Of a DNA stretch of 64,000 nucleotides, positions 21,401-29,996 are shown piece by piece (within the stretch, counting starts at the first letter, position 1; each line of letters opens with the position of its first letter). Made by a program: the position numbers and the translations under genes. Source of the DNA: Bacillus sp. IITD106 (GTDB taxonomy: Bacteria; Bacillota; Bacilli; Bacillales; Bacillaceae_C); assembly GCF_019459225.1 (NCBI RefSeq), contig NZ_JAIAZY010000009.1, forward strand, positions 1-64,000, read 5' to 3'. The notes below the pieces were generated by a model. It was not told the DNA's origin. It saw only the letters and a program-made list of their open reading frames with translations, and did no database searches.

Positions 21401-21668
21401 CATCACAGAGGATAATTTACATGATGGAGTATTTAAATTAACGATACCTTGTGTGAGTTGTCATGCAAGTGGTATCAACGATGAAGGACGCGAGAAAAAA
21501 GTCGATGGCATAGATGTACAAACTTGGCTAACTGGAAAAGTAAGGGATGTTGTTAATGGAAACCTAATCACAGAAGAAGTGGCAGATATTCCGATTTTCA
21601 GTCGTATTCGTGAGTTGAATAAACGAGATATGATGGAGGTGTATCAGTGCTTAGAGCTATATAATTAA
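18498..21668 (+). CDS. UvrA-like tandem ATPase with a UvrA-derived C-terminal module
   Basis: A 1056-residue UvrA-like protein with an unusual order. ATPase 1: Walker A GLSGSGKTT (28-36), a zinc-type CTAC...CKKC insertion (131-148) of the kind found in the second ATPase of normal UvrA, LSGGE (219-223), IIIDE (241-245). ATPase 2: Walker [10 protein letters not shown] (351-359), no zinc insertion, LSTGE (457-461), FIFDEPSKG (482-490). From about residue 560 onward comes material like the insertion of the first ATPase of normal UvrA: FCPCCSG (669-675), FLYGYWEQ, WEGFNKILGMY, CPICEG (797-802), plus CPFC/CVSC (960-988), with no further Walker motif. This is not the housekeeping uvrA. GGGGAGG precedes ATG 18498. 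DNA binding is likely; the role is unknown. Confidence 0.8.
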   Translation: MKINQLIANNINRLDTILPEDQSLGIAGLSGSGKTTFSQTIGEESKKRLVSLLPKAEYQYLFPNIMETNFSAIKMEDMPLVLFLGRSSISSNPRSTIGTHTGVFKEIRARLAEKFNLSPEVFSFNNELGWCTACKGRGTTKNVECKKCNGRRYSPEVEQYTIELFEKPHSISDINNLSIETILSLSEELHISEAKQLILKHIINMNIGYLTLNRIMGTLSGGELTRLYLAEFMAASENTVIIIDEISVGLDHETLVKILEQIKQLGYKNQIWLIDHSDTVLDATDEQLFFGPGSGKYGGKIVEESPRPQPIHWQRNQAIPTEYYQFHDLHCRNIQMAEIQIPKNRLVTITGESGCGKSTLVNECIVKDFLKRYPKDKLVMVGQDRNQSITSRSTVATFLDIKQKLKKYSEDIDDIFERSIEDIIDELPNEDVAHKRLSLLIKLGLGYLTLERKTQTLSTGEFQCVHLVSELFSNSRNKHTLFIFDEPSKGLSQNILNQFIDSVRGILEDESVSIMMIEHNDYMLESSDFIIDFGKRQLEPVEHLDVVSHDDYFRQKSSEERVAPSHISAKLKQQTGINYLKENHISYFKNAENVYKGGILKSLSSMARLIYGEYESDSIAPVIAIDLERHLYSQYSFLYEIGGLINHIVAAHPTNKDTRSFDFYNQENFCPCCSGRREIEKFDIDVVIQDKTVPFWDGLLHPDVMEVLKYYQYPKLQFLFDEIKNELNQDISKSYNEMTDAEKHTFLYGYWEQSFYDKAGKTRRTWEGFNKILGMYMSISKSVIKEQMKESKEKIKCPICEGSVLKHHKKLKFGDTDIREIIHLPLDQVIETVGKLPELEKLKTIVGGDMTLTEDVSLLPREIQVSLKMLELELASFVGYEIVLQNVLPFWDRIKGNIEAISSKNLITICDFSNIHETRETIIDKYFTNGKYKKLTYAYEAFGYKKIVTEINKIKKSHPCPFCKGKKVITEDNLHDGVFKLTIPCVSCHASGINDEGREKKVDGIDVQTWLTGKVRDVVNGNLITEEVADIPIFSRIRELNKRDMMEVYQCLELYN

Positions 21669-21723
21669 ATTGGAATCAGCGATATCAAATTTCCGATTAG
21701 TTTTGAAATATAAACTTCAAAAA

Positions 21724-21757
21724 GACAGTAAGGGCAGCAAGACTCCTTACTGTCTGC
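21724..21757. terminator. bidirectional terminator between convergent genes
   Basis: GACAGTAAGG (21724-21733) pairs perfectly with CCTTACTGTC (21745-21754). It sits between the UvrA-like gene and the convergent coiled-coil gene and overlaps the latter's last codons. Confidence 0.7.
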
Positions 21758-22049
21758 TTAATCGTTCAATCTCCGATTCGGCTTTGTATACTCTTTTGTT
21801 TAAAACTTCAGTTTTATCATCGATATAATCAACAATATGATCTGTGTACAAACCTATACTATCGACAAGATTTCTCTGTAATGTCGCTTGACCAACTTCA
21901 AGTCTGTTCTGTCCTTGTTTCAATTCATTTATGTCTCCACGTATTTCTTTCAGTTCTACGCGCATTTCTTTCTGCCCTTGATTTAATTCATTTATGTCTC
22001 CACGCATTTCTTTTAGTTCATCTAAAATTTGTTCTAGGACTTTTTCCAC
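21747..22049 (-). CDS. small coiled-coil protein with an internal repeat
   Basis: A 100-residue protein made almost wholly of heptads. The unit GDINELNQGQKEMRVELKEI is repeated as GDINELKQGQNRLEVG, giving a tandem of about 18 residues, and a second helix containing SIGLYTDHIVDYIDDKTEVLNKRV follows. Members of this type are widespread in Bacillus and phages, without known function. The start is GTG 22049 with GGGGG 10 nt upstream. No membrane segment. It is transcribed toward the UvrA-like gene and has no operon partner. Confidence 0.65.
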   Translation of the reverse strand: MEKVLEQILDELKEMRGDINELNQGQKEMRVELKEIRGDINELKQGQNRLEVGQATLQRNLVDSIGLYTDHIVDYIDDKTEVLNKRVYKAESEIERLSRQ

Positions 22050-22303
22050 AAGTTACGCCCCCATCTAAATGTTCTTGATCTTATTATATCATCCATTAAT
22101 TATTTATGAAGATGTAGTAATTACGGGATAAAATTCTTTCCACAATGTTATTTCACTTTTGCTAAATGAATAAGTAACATATAATTTGATTAATAATAGT
22201 CGGATATAATATTAGTTGAAAAGCAGTATTATTTTGTTAGATATTTAAAAGCCTACTAGTAGTCAAATTTAGGCATACTAGTAAAACTTTTTCGGAGGAC
22301 CTT

Positions 22304-22816
22304 ATGTACGATCCAACTATTTTTGAAAATTTAAAAGTAGCCTTTGAAAATCATATATACGATCTTGATAATATCCATCGTATAATTACCATTATGAATC
22401 GAGTAGATCGAATGGATTTAGCTCTTCTTGCTAGGGAATTTTCTATTCAGTTTGCTTTGGTTGATCAGCCTGATGTTACAGCAGAAATTGTAATAGAGGC
22501 TTCATTAGAAGATTTGGCGGGTGAGATATTAGAATGGGCAGGGACAAATCCGGGCTGTTCCATCACATTGCGATTTTATAAACGTATCCATCACGTGGCG
22601 ATTCAATGTAAAAATATTGAGCAAATATTAACTTCCATTTGGGAAAACGACATAGTGTTAACCCAAACATTAAGTTTTGTCTATGGGGATGATGTAGATT
22701 TCATAAACACAGTAGAAGCTAGATTTAAACATAAAATTAACGAAGAAAATATGAATGAGATAGGGGAGTTTCTTGATCACGTATTAGAAACGACGGAGGA
22801 ACTATCTCAGATTTGA
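22304..22816 (+). CDS. conserved protein of unknown function, 170 residues
   Basis: Soluble, acidic and mostly helical. The central piece ASLEDLAGEILEWAGTNPGCSITLRFYKR suggests a small alpha/beta fold, and the C-terminus is helical (EIGEFLDHVLETTEELSQ). I do not recognise the family. CGGAGGACC gives a strong ribosome site 6 nt before ATG 22304. It stands alone; the 254 bp in front are AT-rich without a recognised promoter. Confidence 0.6.
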   Translation: MYDPTIFENLKVAFENHIYDLDNIHRIITIMNRVDRMDLALLAREFSIQFALVDQPDVTAEIVIEASLEDLAGEILEWAGTNPGCSITLRFYKRIHHVAIQCKNIEQILTSIWENDIVLTQTLSFVYGDDVDFINTVEARFKHKINEENMNEIGEFLDHVLETTEELSQI

Positions 22817-22944
22817 AGATATTTAAAAGCGGAAGTACATGAAATATGTATTGATTAGCAGAATAGACAAGGATCTGTTTAATGCCCCAATTAGCACAAT
22901 AGAAAATTGAAAAATGCATGGACCAATGCCCCGCATTTTTCAAT

Positions 22945-23070
22945 TTACTTTTTCTCCATTACAGCAAAATAATTTTCTTCACGATCAGCAAAATTAAATA
23001 TTCTTCCAGATGGCATAAAGGAAATATCTTCTTGATTGTCGAATAATAGTCTAGAACCATAATTAACTAT
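22945..23070 (-). pseudogene. C-terminal remnant of a glyoxalase/VOC-family protein
   Basis: On the minus strand, codons from about 23070 down to the stop at 22945 read NYGSRLLFDNQEDISFMPSG, then RIFNFADREENYFAVMEKK. The FxxSGRxFNFADxExNYFAV pattern is the last strand of vicinal-oxygen-chelate (glyoxalase/bleomycin resistance) proteins. The frame upstream overlaps the DinB gene antisense and no longer resembles the family, so only about 40 residues survive. Confidence 0.6.
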
Positions 23071-23089
23071 TCCGATGAGGAGGATTCTT

Positions 23090-23599
23090 GTGCGTCCACG
23101 ACCATTATCCATTGAAAATCCAGAGCATGCTAGGTATGTTAGTCTTGTGCCAGATGGAGATATCGAAGAAATACTTAGTAAGCAACGAACTAAGACCATT
23201 ACCCTCTTGAGCAGCATATCAGAGGAGTCAGCAAGGAAGGCGTATGCACCAGGGAAATGGACTTTAAAAGAAGTGATTGGGCATATGACCGACTCGGAAC
23301 GTGTGATGTCGTATCGAATGCTTGCCATTGCACGAAATGAAAGTGCGCCACTCCCAGCAATGGATCAGGATCAATACGTTTCTGCGGCAAACTTCAACAA
23401 ATTATCTTGGGAGCAGCTAATAGCTGGTTTAGACACGGTACGCTCCAACACGTTAAGTCTTATTTCAACCATTGATGATGCAGCATGGGATCGTAATGGA
23501 ACTGTAATGAACAGCCAAGTTTCGGTAGGTACCATTGCATATGGCATTGTCGGGCATGAGTTACACCATTTGAAAGTGATTAATGATAAATACTTATAA
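23090..23599 (+). CDS. DinB/YfiT-like four-helix metal-binding protein
   Basis: A 169-residue DinB-superfamily protein. The histidines of the metal triad appear as IGHMTDSERV in helix 2 and GHELHHLKVINDKYL at the C-terminus. Substrate and reaction are unknown; family members include thiol-dependent transferases and hydrolases. The frame opens at ATG 23075, but that ATG is embedded in the ribosome site GAGGAGG (23077-23083 region), so GTG 23090 is the likelier start. A terminator at 23619-23660 closes the unit. Confidence 0.78.
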   Translation: MRPRPLSIENPEHARYVSLVPDGDIEEILSKQRTKTITLLSSISEESARKAYAPGKWTLKEVIGHMTDSERVMSYRMLAIARNESAPLPAMDQDQYVSAANFNKLSWEQLIAGLDTVRSNTLSLISTIDDAAWDRNGTVMNSQVSVGTIAYGIVGHELHHLKVINDKYL

Positions 23600-23618
23600 G
23601 TCTTTTTCCATTGATTAA

Positions 23619-23660
23619 AAAACCTAATTTCTCATTTAATGCTGAGAAATTAGGTTTTTT
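23619..23660. terminator. rho-independent terminator after the DinB gene
   Basis: AACCTAATTTCTCA (23621-23634) pairs with TGAGAAATTAGGTT (23643-23656) with A and T runs on both sides, so it can work in both directions. The remaining 23661-23887 holds nothing recognised. Confidence 0.88.
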
Positions 23661-23887
23661 AAATATTGAAACTTCCTTAACGTTGTAAATCCGCAATTCC
23701 AGACGCTACTGTACAGAGATAATAAAGTTGTTTAATTTACAATAAAGTCATTAAAAAATAATAATGTTGTTTAAAAATCCTTATGAACGGTCAGGATGCC
23801 TTTATTGCTTTTATTACAAAAGAAGGGATTATTATCCTCAATGGCGAATGTTGATTTATATAAATTTGTTACGGAGCTAATATTAAA

Positions 23888-24727
23888 ATGAATCATAAAA
23901 TTGCTGACTTACATATTCACTCTTTATTTTCCGATGGAACATTGTCTCCCGAAGAAATTATAGCTATAGCAGTAGAGAAAGGATTAGGTTTAATAGCGAT
24001 TACTGACCACAATGTGCTAGAAGGTTCAAGAAAAATACAAAAGCTAAATCATAAAAAAGAACTATTGTTAATATCTGGTGTAGAACTGGACGCATTAGAT
24101 AGGGGAAAAAATCTGCATATATTGGGCTATGGAATGGATTTAACTAATGAAAGGTTCAAAGAATTTACTGAAAAAAACAGATTGCTTTTTGAGTCTTTAG
24201 ATGAGCGACTCATAGCAAGGATGCAAAGGGAATACAATAACATATCTCTAGAGGAATACTTAAATTATAATTATGACCGAAAAAGCGGTGGTTGGAAGGC
24301 ATTGCATTATTTTGTGGAAAAGGGGATTACCAGCAGCTTGACAGCAGGCTTTGCATTCTATTCAAAGTACGAACTATCATTTGACTGTATTGAATTTCCC
24401 TCTGTTAGCATGGTATGTAATAGTATTCATAGTGCAGGTGGAAAGGCAATTCTTGCTCATCCAGGAAGAGTTATAAATGTTATTGAAAGGAACGATTTTA
24501 AGAGAGAAATAACTAGATTAATTAATTTAGGGATTGATGGGATTGAGTGTTATTATCCAACTCATTCTCATGAAGTCACAGAAGATTGCCTGTCTATTTG
24601 CAAAGAACTTGGCTTGTTAATTACAGCAGGTTCTGATTGCCACGGTTATTTTGGAAAAACTGAAATTGGAGAGATGGAAATTCCGATTTCCTGGTTAAAT
24701 CTTGGGGATATTTTAAATCACAATTAG
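23888..24727 (+). CDS. PHP-domain phosphoesterase (TrpH/RNase AM-like)
   Basis: A 279-residue PHP metallo-phosphoesterase. Metal-binding motifs in order: DLHIHSLFSDG (residues 7-17), AITDHN (37-42), GVELDA, AILAHPGR (about 191-198) and GSDCHGYFG near the C-terminus. This order matches the YciV/TrpH group, which removes phosphate from nucleoside 3',5'-bisphosphates or trims short RNA 5' ends. The specific substrate here is inferred. The ribosome site is poor (GGAG at -15), so translation may be weak. A terminator follows at 24776. Confidence 0.82.
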   Translation: MNHKIADLHIHSLFSDGTLSPEEIIAIAVEKGLGLIAITDHNVLEGSRKIQKLNHKKELLLISGVELDALDRGKNLHILGYGMDLTNERFKEFTEKNRLLFESLDERLIARMQREYNNISLEEYLNYNYDRKSGGWKALHYFVEKGITSSLTAGFAFYSKYELSFDCIEFPSVSMVCNSIHSAGGKAILAHPGRVINVIERNDFKREITRLINLGIDGIECYYPTHSHEVTEDCLSICKELGLLITAGSDCHGYFGKTEIGEMEIPISWLNLGDILNHN

Positions 24728-24775
24728 TAAGCAAATTCACCACATGATTAAACTAACGGGAAACGATCACTTAAT

Positions 24776-24804
24776 AAACCGCCTTGATAAAAAGGCGGTT
24801 TTCT
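24776..24804. terminator. rho-independent terminator between convergent genes
   Basis: AAACCGCCTT (24776-24785) pairs with AAGGCGGTTT (24792-24801), followed by TTC-T. It separates the PHP gene from the convergent amidase gene. Confidence 0.85.
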
Positions 24805-24858
24805 TATCGCAAAAAATCTACATTAGAATTTAACATAACTTTAAGCGAAACATTCCAC

Positions 24859-26241
24859 TTAATTTTTCATAGCTAATTCTGATAGTCTATTTCTTTTTTC
24901 ATAAAATGAAGTCAGAAATGCTTGTTCATAAGCAAAACCTGCACGTATTAAAACTCTTTCATTATTTCGGGCTGCAGCAAGTTGTAATCCAACAGGAAGT
25001 CCATTATCAGCCAATCCGCATGGTATTGATAATGCAGGATGTCCCGTTATATTAAAAACAGCCGGAAGCCTAATCATTGTATTAAATACACTATCTTGTA
25101 TACCGTTGATTTCCACCATTTCCTCACCGATTTTTTGTGGTGTAATCGGAGTAGTTGGGGTAGCTAAAACATCTACTTTTTCAAATAGCTGCTCGAATTG
25201 TGCAGTTAGCTGGTTTTTTCTTTTTAAGGCTTTTATATAGTCAAGGGCCGTAATCGCATGGCTATTTTCAAGAGAGGCTTTTACGTCTAAACCGAACGAA
25301 TCCAAAGCGGATAAAATGGTTTCTTCATGAACAAATCCAGCTTCAGATAATCCAATGGCAAATGAAAGAGCAAGATCCTCGGGCGAATATGGGACATCAA
25401 TTTCGATTAGAATTGCTCCAAGACTCTCTAAATCTGTTAATGCTGCCTTATAAAGCGTTGATGTATTTTCATCAATTCCTTCGTTAAAATAGTTCTTTGG
25501 TACGCCAATTCTTAATCCACGAATATCTTCATCCAAGTTCACTGTGAAATTTTTACCCATCATGGCTTCCATCATTATTGCTAAATCATCCATATTTTTA
25601 GTTAGAGGACCTATATGATCGAGAGTCCACGAAATATGTTTTACACCAGAAGCATCTACTAAACCGTGAGTTGGTTTTAAACCTATAACACCACAGGATG
25701 CTGCGGGAATGCGAATAGAACCAGCTGTATCAGTTCCAACTGAAGCTACACTTAGAGAAGCTGCTACAGCAGCACCAGACCCACCACTTGATCCTCCTGG
25801 TGTATACTCATGATTCCAAGGATTTTTAACAGGACCGTAGAACGGATTGTTCGATGTAATCCCAAATGCAAATTCATGCATATTTACTTTACCGAGATTA
25901 GTAGCTCCTTCTCTTTGAAGTGTACGAACTACACTTGCATCTTCTTTCGGAATAAAATTTTCATCAATTTTTGAACCGCTTGTTGTTCTAATGCCTTTAG
26001 TATTGAGATTATCCTTGTAAGAAAGGGGAATTCCTTCTAAAACTCCGGATGCTTCATTGGCCGCATATCTTTTCTCAGCAATCTCGGCTTGTTGAAGTGC
26101 AATATCTTCCGTCACCGTTATGTATGCATTCAAATCTTGTAAATGATGAATTCTGTCTAGATACATTTTAGTAACCTCAACAGGGGAAAATAACTTTTTC
26201 TTGTAACCTTCTTTCAGCGAACGAATCGATAAGTTTTCCAT
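24859..26241 (-). CDS. amidase-signature enzyme (GatA-like)
   Basis: A 460-residue amidase of the Ser-cisSer-Lys type. The catalytic Lys is in IPLSYKDN (about residue 76), the cis-Ser and surrounding glycine stretch in PGGSSGGSGAAVAASL (about 150-165), and the nucleophile Ser in GTDTAGSIRIPAA. No gatB or gatC lies nearby, so it is a stand-alone amidase rather than the tRNA amidotransferase subunit. Substrate is not predictable. The minus-strand start ATG 26241 follows GGAGG. It is flanked by its own terminator region and by the divergent DedA gene. Confidence 0.88.
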   Translation of the reverse strand: MENLSIRSLKEGYKKKLFSPVEVTKMYLDRIHHLQDLNAYITVTEDIALQQAEIAEKRYAANEASGVLEGIPLSYKDNLNTKGIRTTSGSKIDENFIPKEDASVVRTLQREGATNLGKVNMHEFAFGITSNNPFYGPVKNPWNHEYTPGGSSGGSGAAVAASLSVASVGTDTAGSIRIPAASCGVIGLKPTHGLVDASGVKHISWTLDHIGPLTKNMDDLAIMMEAMMGKNFTVNLDEDIRGLRIGVPKNYFNEGIDENTSTLYKAALTDLESLGAILIEIDVPYSPEDLALSFAIGLSEAGFVHEETILSALDSFGLDVKASLENSHAITALDYIKALKRKNQLTAQFEQLFEKVDVLATPTTPITPQKIGEEMVEINGIQDSVFNTMIRLPAVFNITGHPALSIPCGLADNGLPVGLQLAAARNNERVLIRAGFAYEQAFLTSFYEKRNRLSELAMKN

Positions 26242-26374
26242 TCATCGAACCTCCACAAAATAATTTACTTCAAGCTTATCATATAATAAGATTTAGTTCG
26301 CCAATTTGAATCTAGTAATAAAATTTGGACATGTTTTATATGATAAAGTAATGAGTACATTGGGAGTGTCCAAG

Positions 26375-26986
26375 ATGGAAACGTGGATAATAGAGATTAT
26401 GGAAAGGTTCGGCTATATCGGAATTCTATTTTTAATCGCAATCGAAAATATATTTCCTCCTATCCCATCTGAAGTAATCTTAACCTTTGGCGGCTTTATG
26501 ACAACTAAAACCGACCTTACCGTTGTAGGAGTAATATGGTTTGCTACATTAGGTTCGGTTGTGGGAGCAGTTGTTTTGTATGGAATTGGCCATCTTATTA
26601 ATATTGATAGATTGGAAATAATAGTTGATAAATTCGGCCATGTCTTAAGAATAACAAAAGATGATTTGAATAAGGCAGATTCATGGTTTGCCAAATACGG
26701 AGTATGGACCGTATTCTTCTGTAGATTTATACCACTAATTCGCAGCCTAATTTCTATACCAGCTGGTATGGCCCATATGAATTTTGGTCTTTTTCTATTG
26801 TTGACAGCGGTTGGAACATTCATTTGGAATATTATTTTGGTGAAGTTGGGTGCCGCTTTAGGTGAGTCGTGGGAAGAAATCGTTCAAATAATGGATGTTT
26901 ATGCAAATTTCATATATATTGTTTTAATAGTATTAGTCGTTTTACTAGCATTACTATATTTTAAAAAAAGATTTTCAAGGAAGTAG
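26375..26986 (+). CDS. DedA-family membrane protein
   Basis: A DedA/SNARE-associated integral membrane protein; members flip undecaprenyl phosphate or phospholipids. Visible landmarks are ENIFPPIPSEVILTFGG (re-entrant loop), FAKYGVWTVFFCRFIPLIRSLISIPAG (the F-x-RF-x-P-x-R-x-x-x-x-PAG signature), and about five hydrophobic segments, with a basic tail FKKRFSRK. The frame opens at TTG 26306, but GGGAG at 26362-26366 and the family's usual N-terminus favour ATG 26375 (203 residues). The next small gene starts 9 bp after its stop. Confidence 0.88.
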   Translation: METWIIEIMERFGYIGILFLIAIENIFPPIPSEVILTFGGFMTTKTDLTVVGVIWFATLGSVVGAVVLYGIGHLINIDRLEIIVDKFGHVLRITKDDLNKADSWFAKYGVWTVFFCRFIPLIRSLISIPAGMAHMNFGLFLLLTAVGTFIWNIILVKLGAALGESWEEIVQIMDVYANFIYIVLIVLVVLLALLYFKKRFSRK

Positions 26987-26995
26987 GGTTTTTAA

Positions 26996-27277
26996 ATGGA
27001 AATTACAGGACATACAGTAGAGCAACTTTTAGATCCAACTGGAATTCTTGAAGGAGATCGCTATGAATTTTACCTCAATATAGACGTGCCTGAAGATGAT
27101 GAGTTATATTCGGAAAATGGAATACAATTACGAATCATATTATCTGTCATTGGGGAAGAAATGCGAATCGCTCATTATAATTTTATTGAACAAGTTACAA
27201 ATCAAGTTTTGGACTTTGCATTGGAAGAAGAAGAGGAAAAAATGGTGAAGGACTATTGTGCTAACCATCTTGATTAA
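26996..27277 (+). CDS. small conserved acidic protein (DUF6509-like)
   Basis: A 93-residue acidic protein: TVEQLLDPTGILEGDRYEFYLNI, VPEDDELYSENGI, then strands and an E-rich tail LDFALEEEEEKMVKDYC. The pattern resembles the Bacillaceae family I know as DUF6509; function unknown. It follows the DedA gene by 9 bp, with a weak ribosome site (TAGGG). The T-box promoter starts immediately after it. Confidence 0.6.
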   Translation: MEITGHTVEQLLDPTGILEGDRYEFYLNIDVPEDDELYSENGIQLRIILSVIGEEMRIAHYNFIEQVTNQVLDFALEEEEEKMVKDYCANHLD

Positions 27278-27282
27278 ACCTC

Positions 27283-27311
27283 TTGACAATTATCAGTAAC
27301 ATCGTCATAAT
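27283..27311 (+). promoter_or_regulatory. sigma-A promoter of the proBA T-box transcript
   Basis: TTGACA (27283-27288) and CATAAT (27306-27311) are 17 bp apart, giving a strong housekeeping promoter directly upstream of the T-box leader. Confidence 0.85.
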
Positions 27312-27317
27312 ATTATA

Positions 27318-27562
27318 AAATCAATGAACGTTGAAGAAGGACTAGTATGTAGGCCTTGGTGTGAAAGAGAGCGAGATTTATGAGCTGAAAGGTTTCGCCA
27401 CATTCAATCTGCAGAACCTGCCTTCAGAGTCTTATGAAAAAACATAAGCGTATACCTCACGTTATGAGGAAAAGTGAGATGTTTTTTTACATCTAATTAT
27501 GGTGGTACCGCGGAAGCAACGCTCTTTCGTCCTTAAACAATAGGATGGAGGGCTTTTTTTAT
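27318..27562 (+). ncRNA. T-box leader, proline-specific
   Basis: The leader contains the AGTA element (about 27341), the conserved GGTGGTACCGCGG T-box at 27501-27513, which pairs with uncharged tRNA acceptor ends, and a terminator stem (about 27520-27560, ending in TTTTTTT). The stem I specifier region reads GCAGAACCTGCC, with the proline codon CCT at 27417-27419 as best candidate specifier (a second CCT at 27421-27423 is possible). The T-box bulge would sequester the anti-terminator when uncharged tRNA-Pro is bound. It controls proBA and the aminotransferase behind it. Confidence 0.9.
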
Positions 27563-27598
27563 TTCCATATAATGTAAAATCGCAAGGGGATTGGAAGT

Positions 27599-28699
27599 AT
27601 GAGAAAGCAACGGATTGTTGTAAAAATTGGAAGCAGTTCTTTAACAAATGAAAAAGGGGAAATTGACCAAGAGAAACTGAGTGATCACGTTCAAGCAGTG
27701 GCTAAGCTTCGTAAAGCAAGGCATGAAGTGATTTTAGTTTCTTCTGGAGCAGTTGCAGCTGGATTTGCACGATTAGGCTATCCTACAAGGCCGGTTACGT
27801 TAAAAGGAAGGCAGGCTGCTGCAGCAGTTGGGCAAAGTGTTTTGATTCAGTCTTATATAGAAAAATTTAGTGAGTATCAAATGATCCCTGCACAAATTCT
27901 TCTTACAAGAAATGACTTTTCTAACCGTGAAAGATATAGAAATGCATTTGCCACGATAATGGAATTACTTGAACGCGGAATTTTGCCAATAATCAACGAA
28001 AACGATACGGTTTCTGTTGAAGAATTAACGTTTGGAGATAATGACATGCTATCTGCACTAGTCAGTGGGTTCATTCATGCAGATCAGCTAATTATTTTAA
28101 CAGATATTAACGGATTATACGATTCCAATCCACGTCAAAATCCGTCTGCCAAGAAATTAGACATTTTACATGAAATTACAGATGATATGTTGGCGGCCAC
28201 GAATGATGTAGGTTCAAAAGTAGGAACAGGCGGTATGAGGTCCAAATTACTAGCTGCAAAAACGGCTACTTCATTAGGCGTTCCTGTGTTTATTGGGAAA
28301 GGGCAAGGACCAGATAAATTGATGGAAATCCTACGCGGCAATGGGGATGGTACGTATATTTCCAGTTCTGAATTTTCACCGATTAATACGAGTAGACAGT
28401 GGATTGCCTTTCATTCAGATTCAATGGGTAAGATTTATGTCGATCAAGGTGCAGAAGAAGCAATTTTATATAATGGCAAGAGTTTATTGCCGGCAGGTGT
28501 TTTTAAAATTAATGGGACGTTTCAAAAAGGAGATGTCGTCGAAGTATTTGGGATTAATGGATTAATAGGAAAAGGGGAAGTGAGTTATTCTTCTGATGAA
28601 TTAAAAAAGGAAATAAAAAGAAGAAACGAAGAAAAAGGAATGGAGCCACTTGCACCTTCTATTGAGGTGATTCACCGAAATCGCTGGGTTCAAGTTTAA
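27599..28699 (+). CDS. proB: glutamate 5-kinase
   Basis: Phosphorylates L-glutamate to gamma-glutamyl phosphate, the first step of proline synthesis. The amino-acid kinase domain (residues 1-260) has KIGSSSLTNEKG, SSGAVAAGFARLG, INENDTVS and FGDNDMLSALVSGF; TDINGLYDSNP is also typical. A C-terminal PUA domain (about 280-360) is present, giving the usual length of 366 residues. The T-box leader upstream makes it respond to uncharged tRNA-Pro. proA follows after 18 bp. Confidence 0.95.
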   Translation: MRKQRIVVKIGSSSLTNEKGEIDQEKLSDHVQAVAKLRKARHEVILVSSGAVAAGFARLGYPTRPVTLKGRQAAAAVGQSVLIQSYIEKFSEYQMIPAQILLTRNDFSNRERYRNAFATIMELLERGILPIINENDTVSVEELTFGDNDMLSALVSGFIHADQLIILTDINGLYDSNPRQNPSAKKLDILHEITDDMLAATNDVGSKVGTGGMRSKLLAAKTATSLGVPVFIGKGQGPDKLMEILRGNGDGTYISSSEFSPINTSRQWIAFHSDSMGKIYVDQGAEEAILYNGKSLLPAGVFKINGTFQKGDVVEVFGINGLIGKGEVSYSSDELKKEIKRRNEEKGMEPLAPSIEVIHRNRWVQV

Positions 28700-28717
28700 T
28701 TAAATGGAGGGGTAGAA

Positions 28718-29965
28718 ATGAGTGAAGTAAAAAGAAAAGGACATGCTGCAAAGATGGCAAGTTATTCACTTGTAACACTTTCCACCGAAGAGAAAAATGC
28801 AGCTTTAGCCTTAATTGCCAACCAGTTGCTTGAAGACAAAGCAACCATTCTTTCCGAAAATGAAAAGGACTTGAATGAAGGTAAAAAGAATGGACTGACT
28901 GATGCAATTCTAGATCGAATTATGCTGAATGAAAAGCGGATTGTAGATATGGCTAATGCGATTCATCAATTGATCGACTTGAGGGATCCGATTGGCGAAA
29001 CTCTTGAGACGATAGAAAAAGATAATGGATTAGTGATACGAAAAAAGCGGGTACCCATTGGTGTCATCGGAATGATTTATGAAGCAAGGCCAAATGTAAC
29101 GATAGATGCAGCAACCCTCGCTCTTAAAACGGGAAACTCAGTCATATTAAGAGGGAGTTCTTCAGCGAAATATTCGAATATGGCTCTTATAAAATCTATT
29201 CATTCAGCACTTGAAAAAAGTGTCGTTCCAGTTGATTCCATTCAGCTTATAGAAGACACAAGCCGTGAAACAGCAAAGGAGCTTTTTCAGTTAAATGAAT
29301 ATTTAGATGTACTCATTCCTAGAGGCGGAAAAAATTTAATTGATACAGTCGTTCGCGAATCGACTGTGCCTGTTATTGAAACGGGAGCCGGGAATTGTCA
29401 TATTTTTATCGATGAAAGTGCCAATGAAAATATGACTCATGAAATCGTACTAAATGCAAAATTACAACGTCCGTCTGTGTGTAACGCTATAGAGTCAATT
29501 CTTATCCATGAAAAATGGTTTGACCAATTTGGTGAAAGTCTTTTAGCAAAGCTACTTGAAAATAATGTAGAGATCCATGGGGATGAAAATGTAGTTCAAG
29601 TAATTCCTGCTGCCAAACTTGCTAATGAAAAAGATTGGGAGACTGAATTTCTTGGCTTGACCGTGAGTGTAAAAGTGATAAATTCCTTGGAAGAAGCAAT
29701 AGATCATATTAATAAATATGGAACGCAACATTCAGAAGCGATTATTACCGAAGACGAAGCGAACGCAGCGATCTTTTTAAATAATGTAGATGCAGCAGCA
29801 GTTTACCATAATGCATCAACAAGATTTACAGATGGATTCGAATTTGGATATGGTGCAGAAATCGGCATAAGCACGCAAAAACTACACGCAAGAGGACCCA
29901 TGGGATTGCAAGCACTTACTTCAAGTAAATTTTTTATTTATGGGAATGGGCAAGTTCGTTTATAA
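28718..29965 (+). CDS. proA: gamma-glutamyl phosphate reductase
   Basis: NADPH-dependent reductase forming glutamate-5-semialdehyde from gamma-glutamyl phosphate, second step of proline synthesis. An aldehyde-dehydrogenase-fold protein of 415 residues: [15 protein letters not shown] (cofactor binding), [20 protein letters not shown], and the nucleophilic Cys in [15 protein letters not shown]. The C-terminal [16 protein letters not shown] is typical. AATGGAGGGG precedes ATG 28718. Together with proB it forms the standard anabolic proBA pair under T-box control. Confidence 0.95.
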   Translation: MSEVKRKGHAAKMASYSLVTLSTEEKNAALALIANQLLEDKATILSENEKDLNEGKKNGLTDAILDRIMLNEKRIVDMANAIHQLIDLRDPIGETLETIEKDNGLVIRKKRVPIGVIGMIYEARPNVTIDAATLALKTGNSVILRGSSSAKYSNMALIKSIHSALEKSVVPVDSIQLIEDTSRETAKELFQLNEYLDVLIPRGGKNLIDTVVRESTVPVIETGAGNCHIFIDESANENMTHEIVLNAKLQRPSVCNAIESILIHEKWFDQFGESLLAKLLENNVEIHGDENVVQVIPAAKLANEKDWETEFLGLTVSVKVINSLEEAIDHINKYGTQHSEAIITEDEANAAIFLNNVDAAAVYHNASTRFTDGFEFGYGAEIGISTQKLHARGPMGLQALTSSKFFIYGNGQVRL

Positions 29966-29996
29966 TTAAGGGAACGAATTAAAGGAGATGGCATTT

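Noticed and set aside
18498-21668. Housekeeping uvrA
   Set aside because: Domain order and zinc insertions are wrong for UvrA, a signature loop is altered and no uvrB is adjacent.
21747-22078. Repeated CTTTCAGTTC/TTTAGTTC-like segments as a possible CRISPR or satellite array
   Set aside because: The repeats are coding heptad repeats of the small coiled-coil protein on the minus strand.
22945-23328. Minus-strand frame of 127 codons as a complete gene
   Set aside because: Only the last 40 residues look like a VOC protein; the rest is antisense to the DinB gene.
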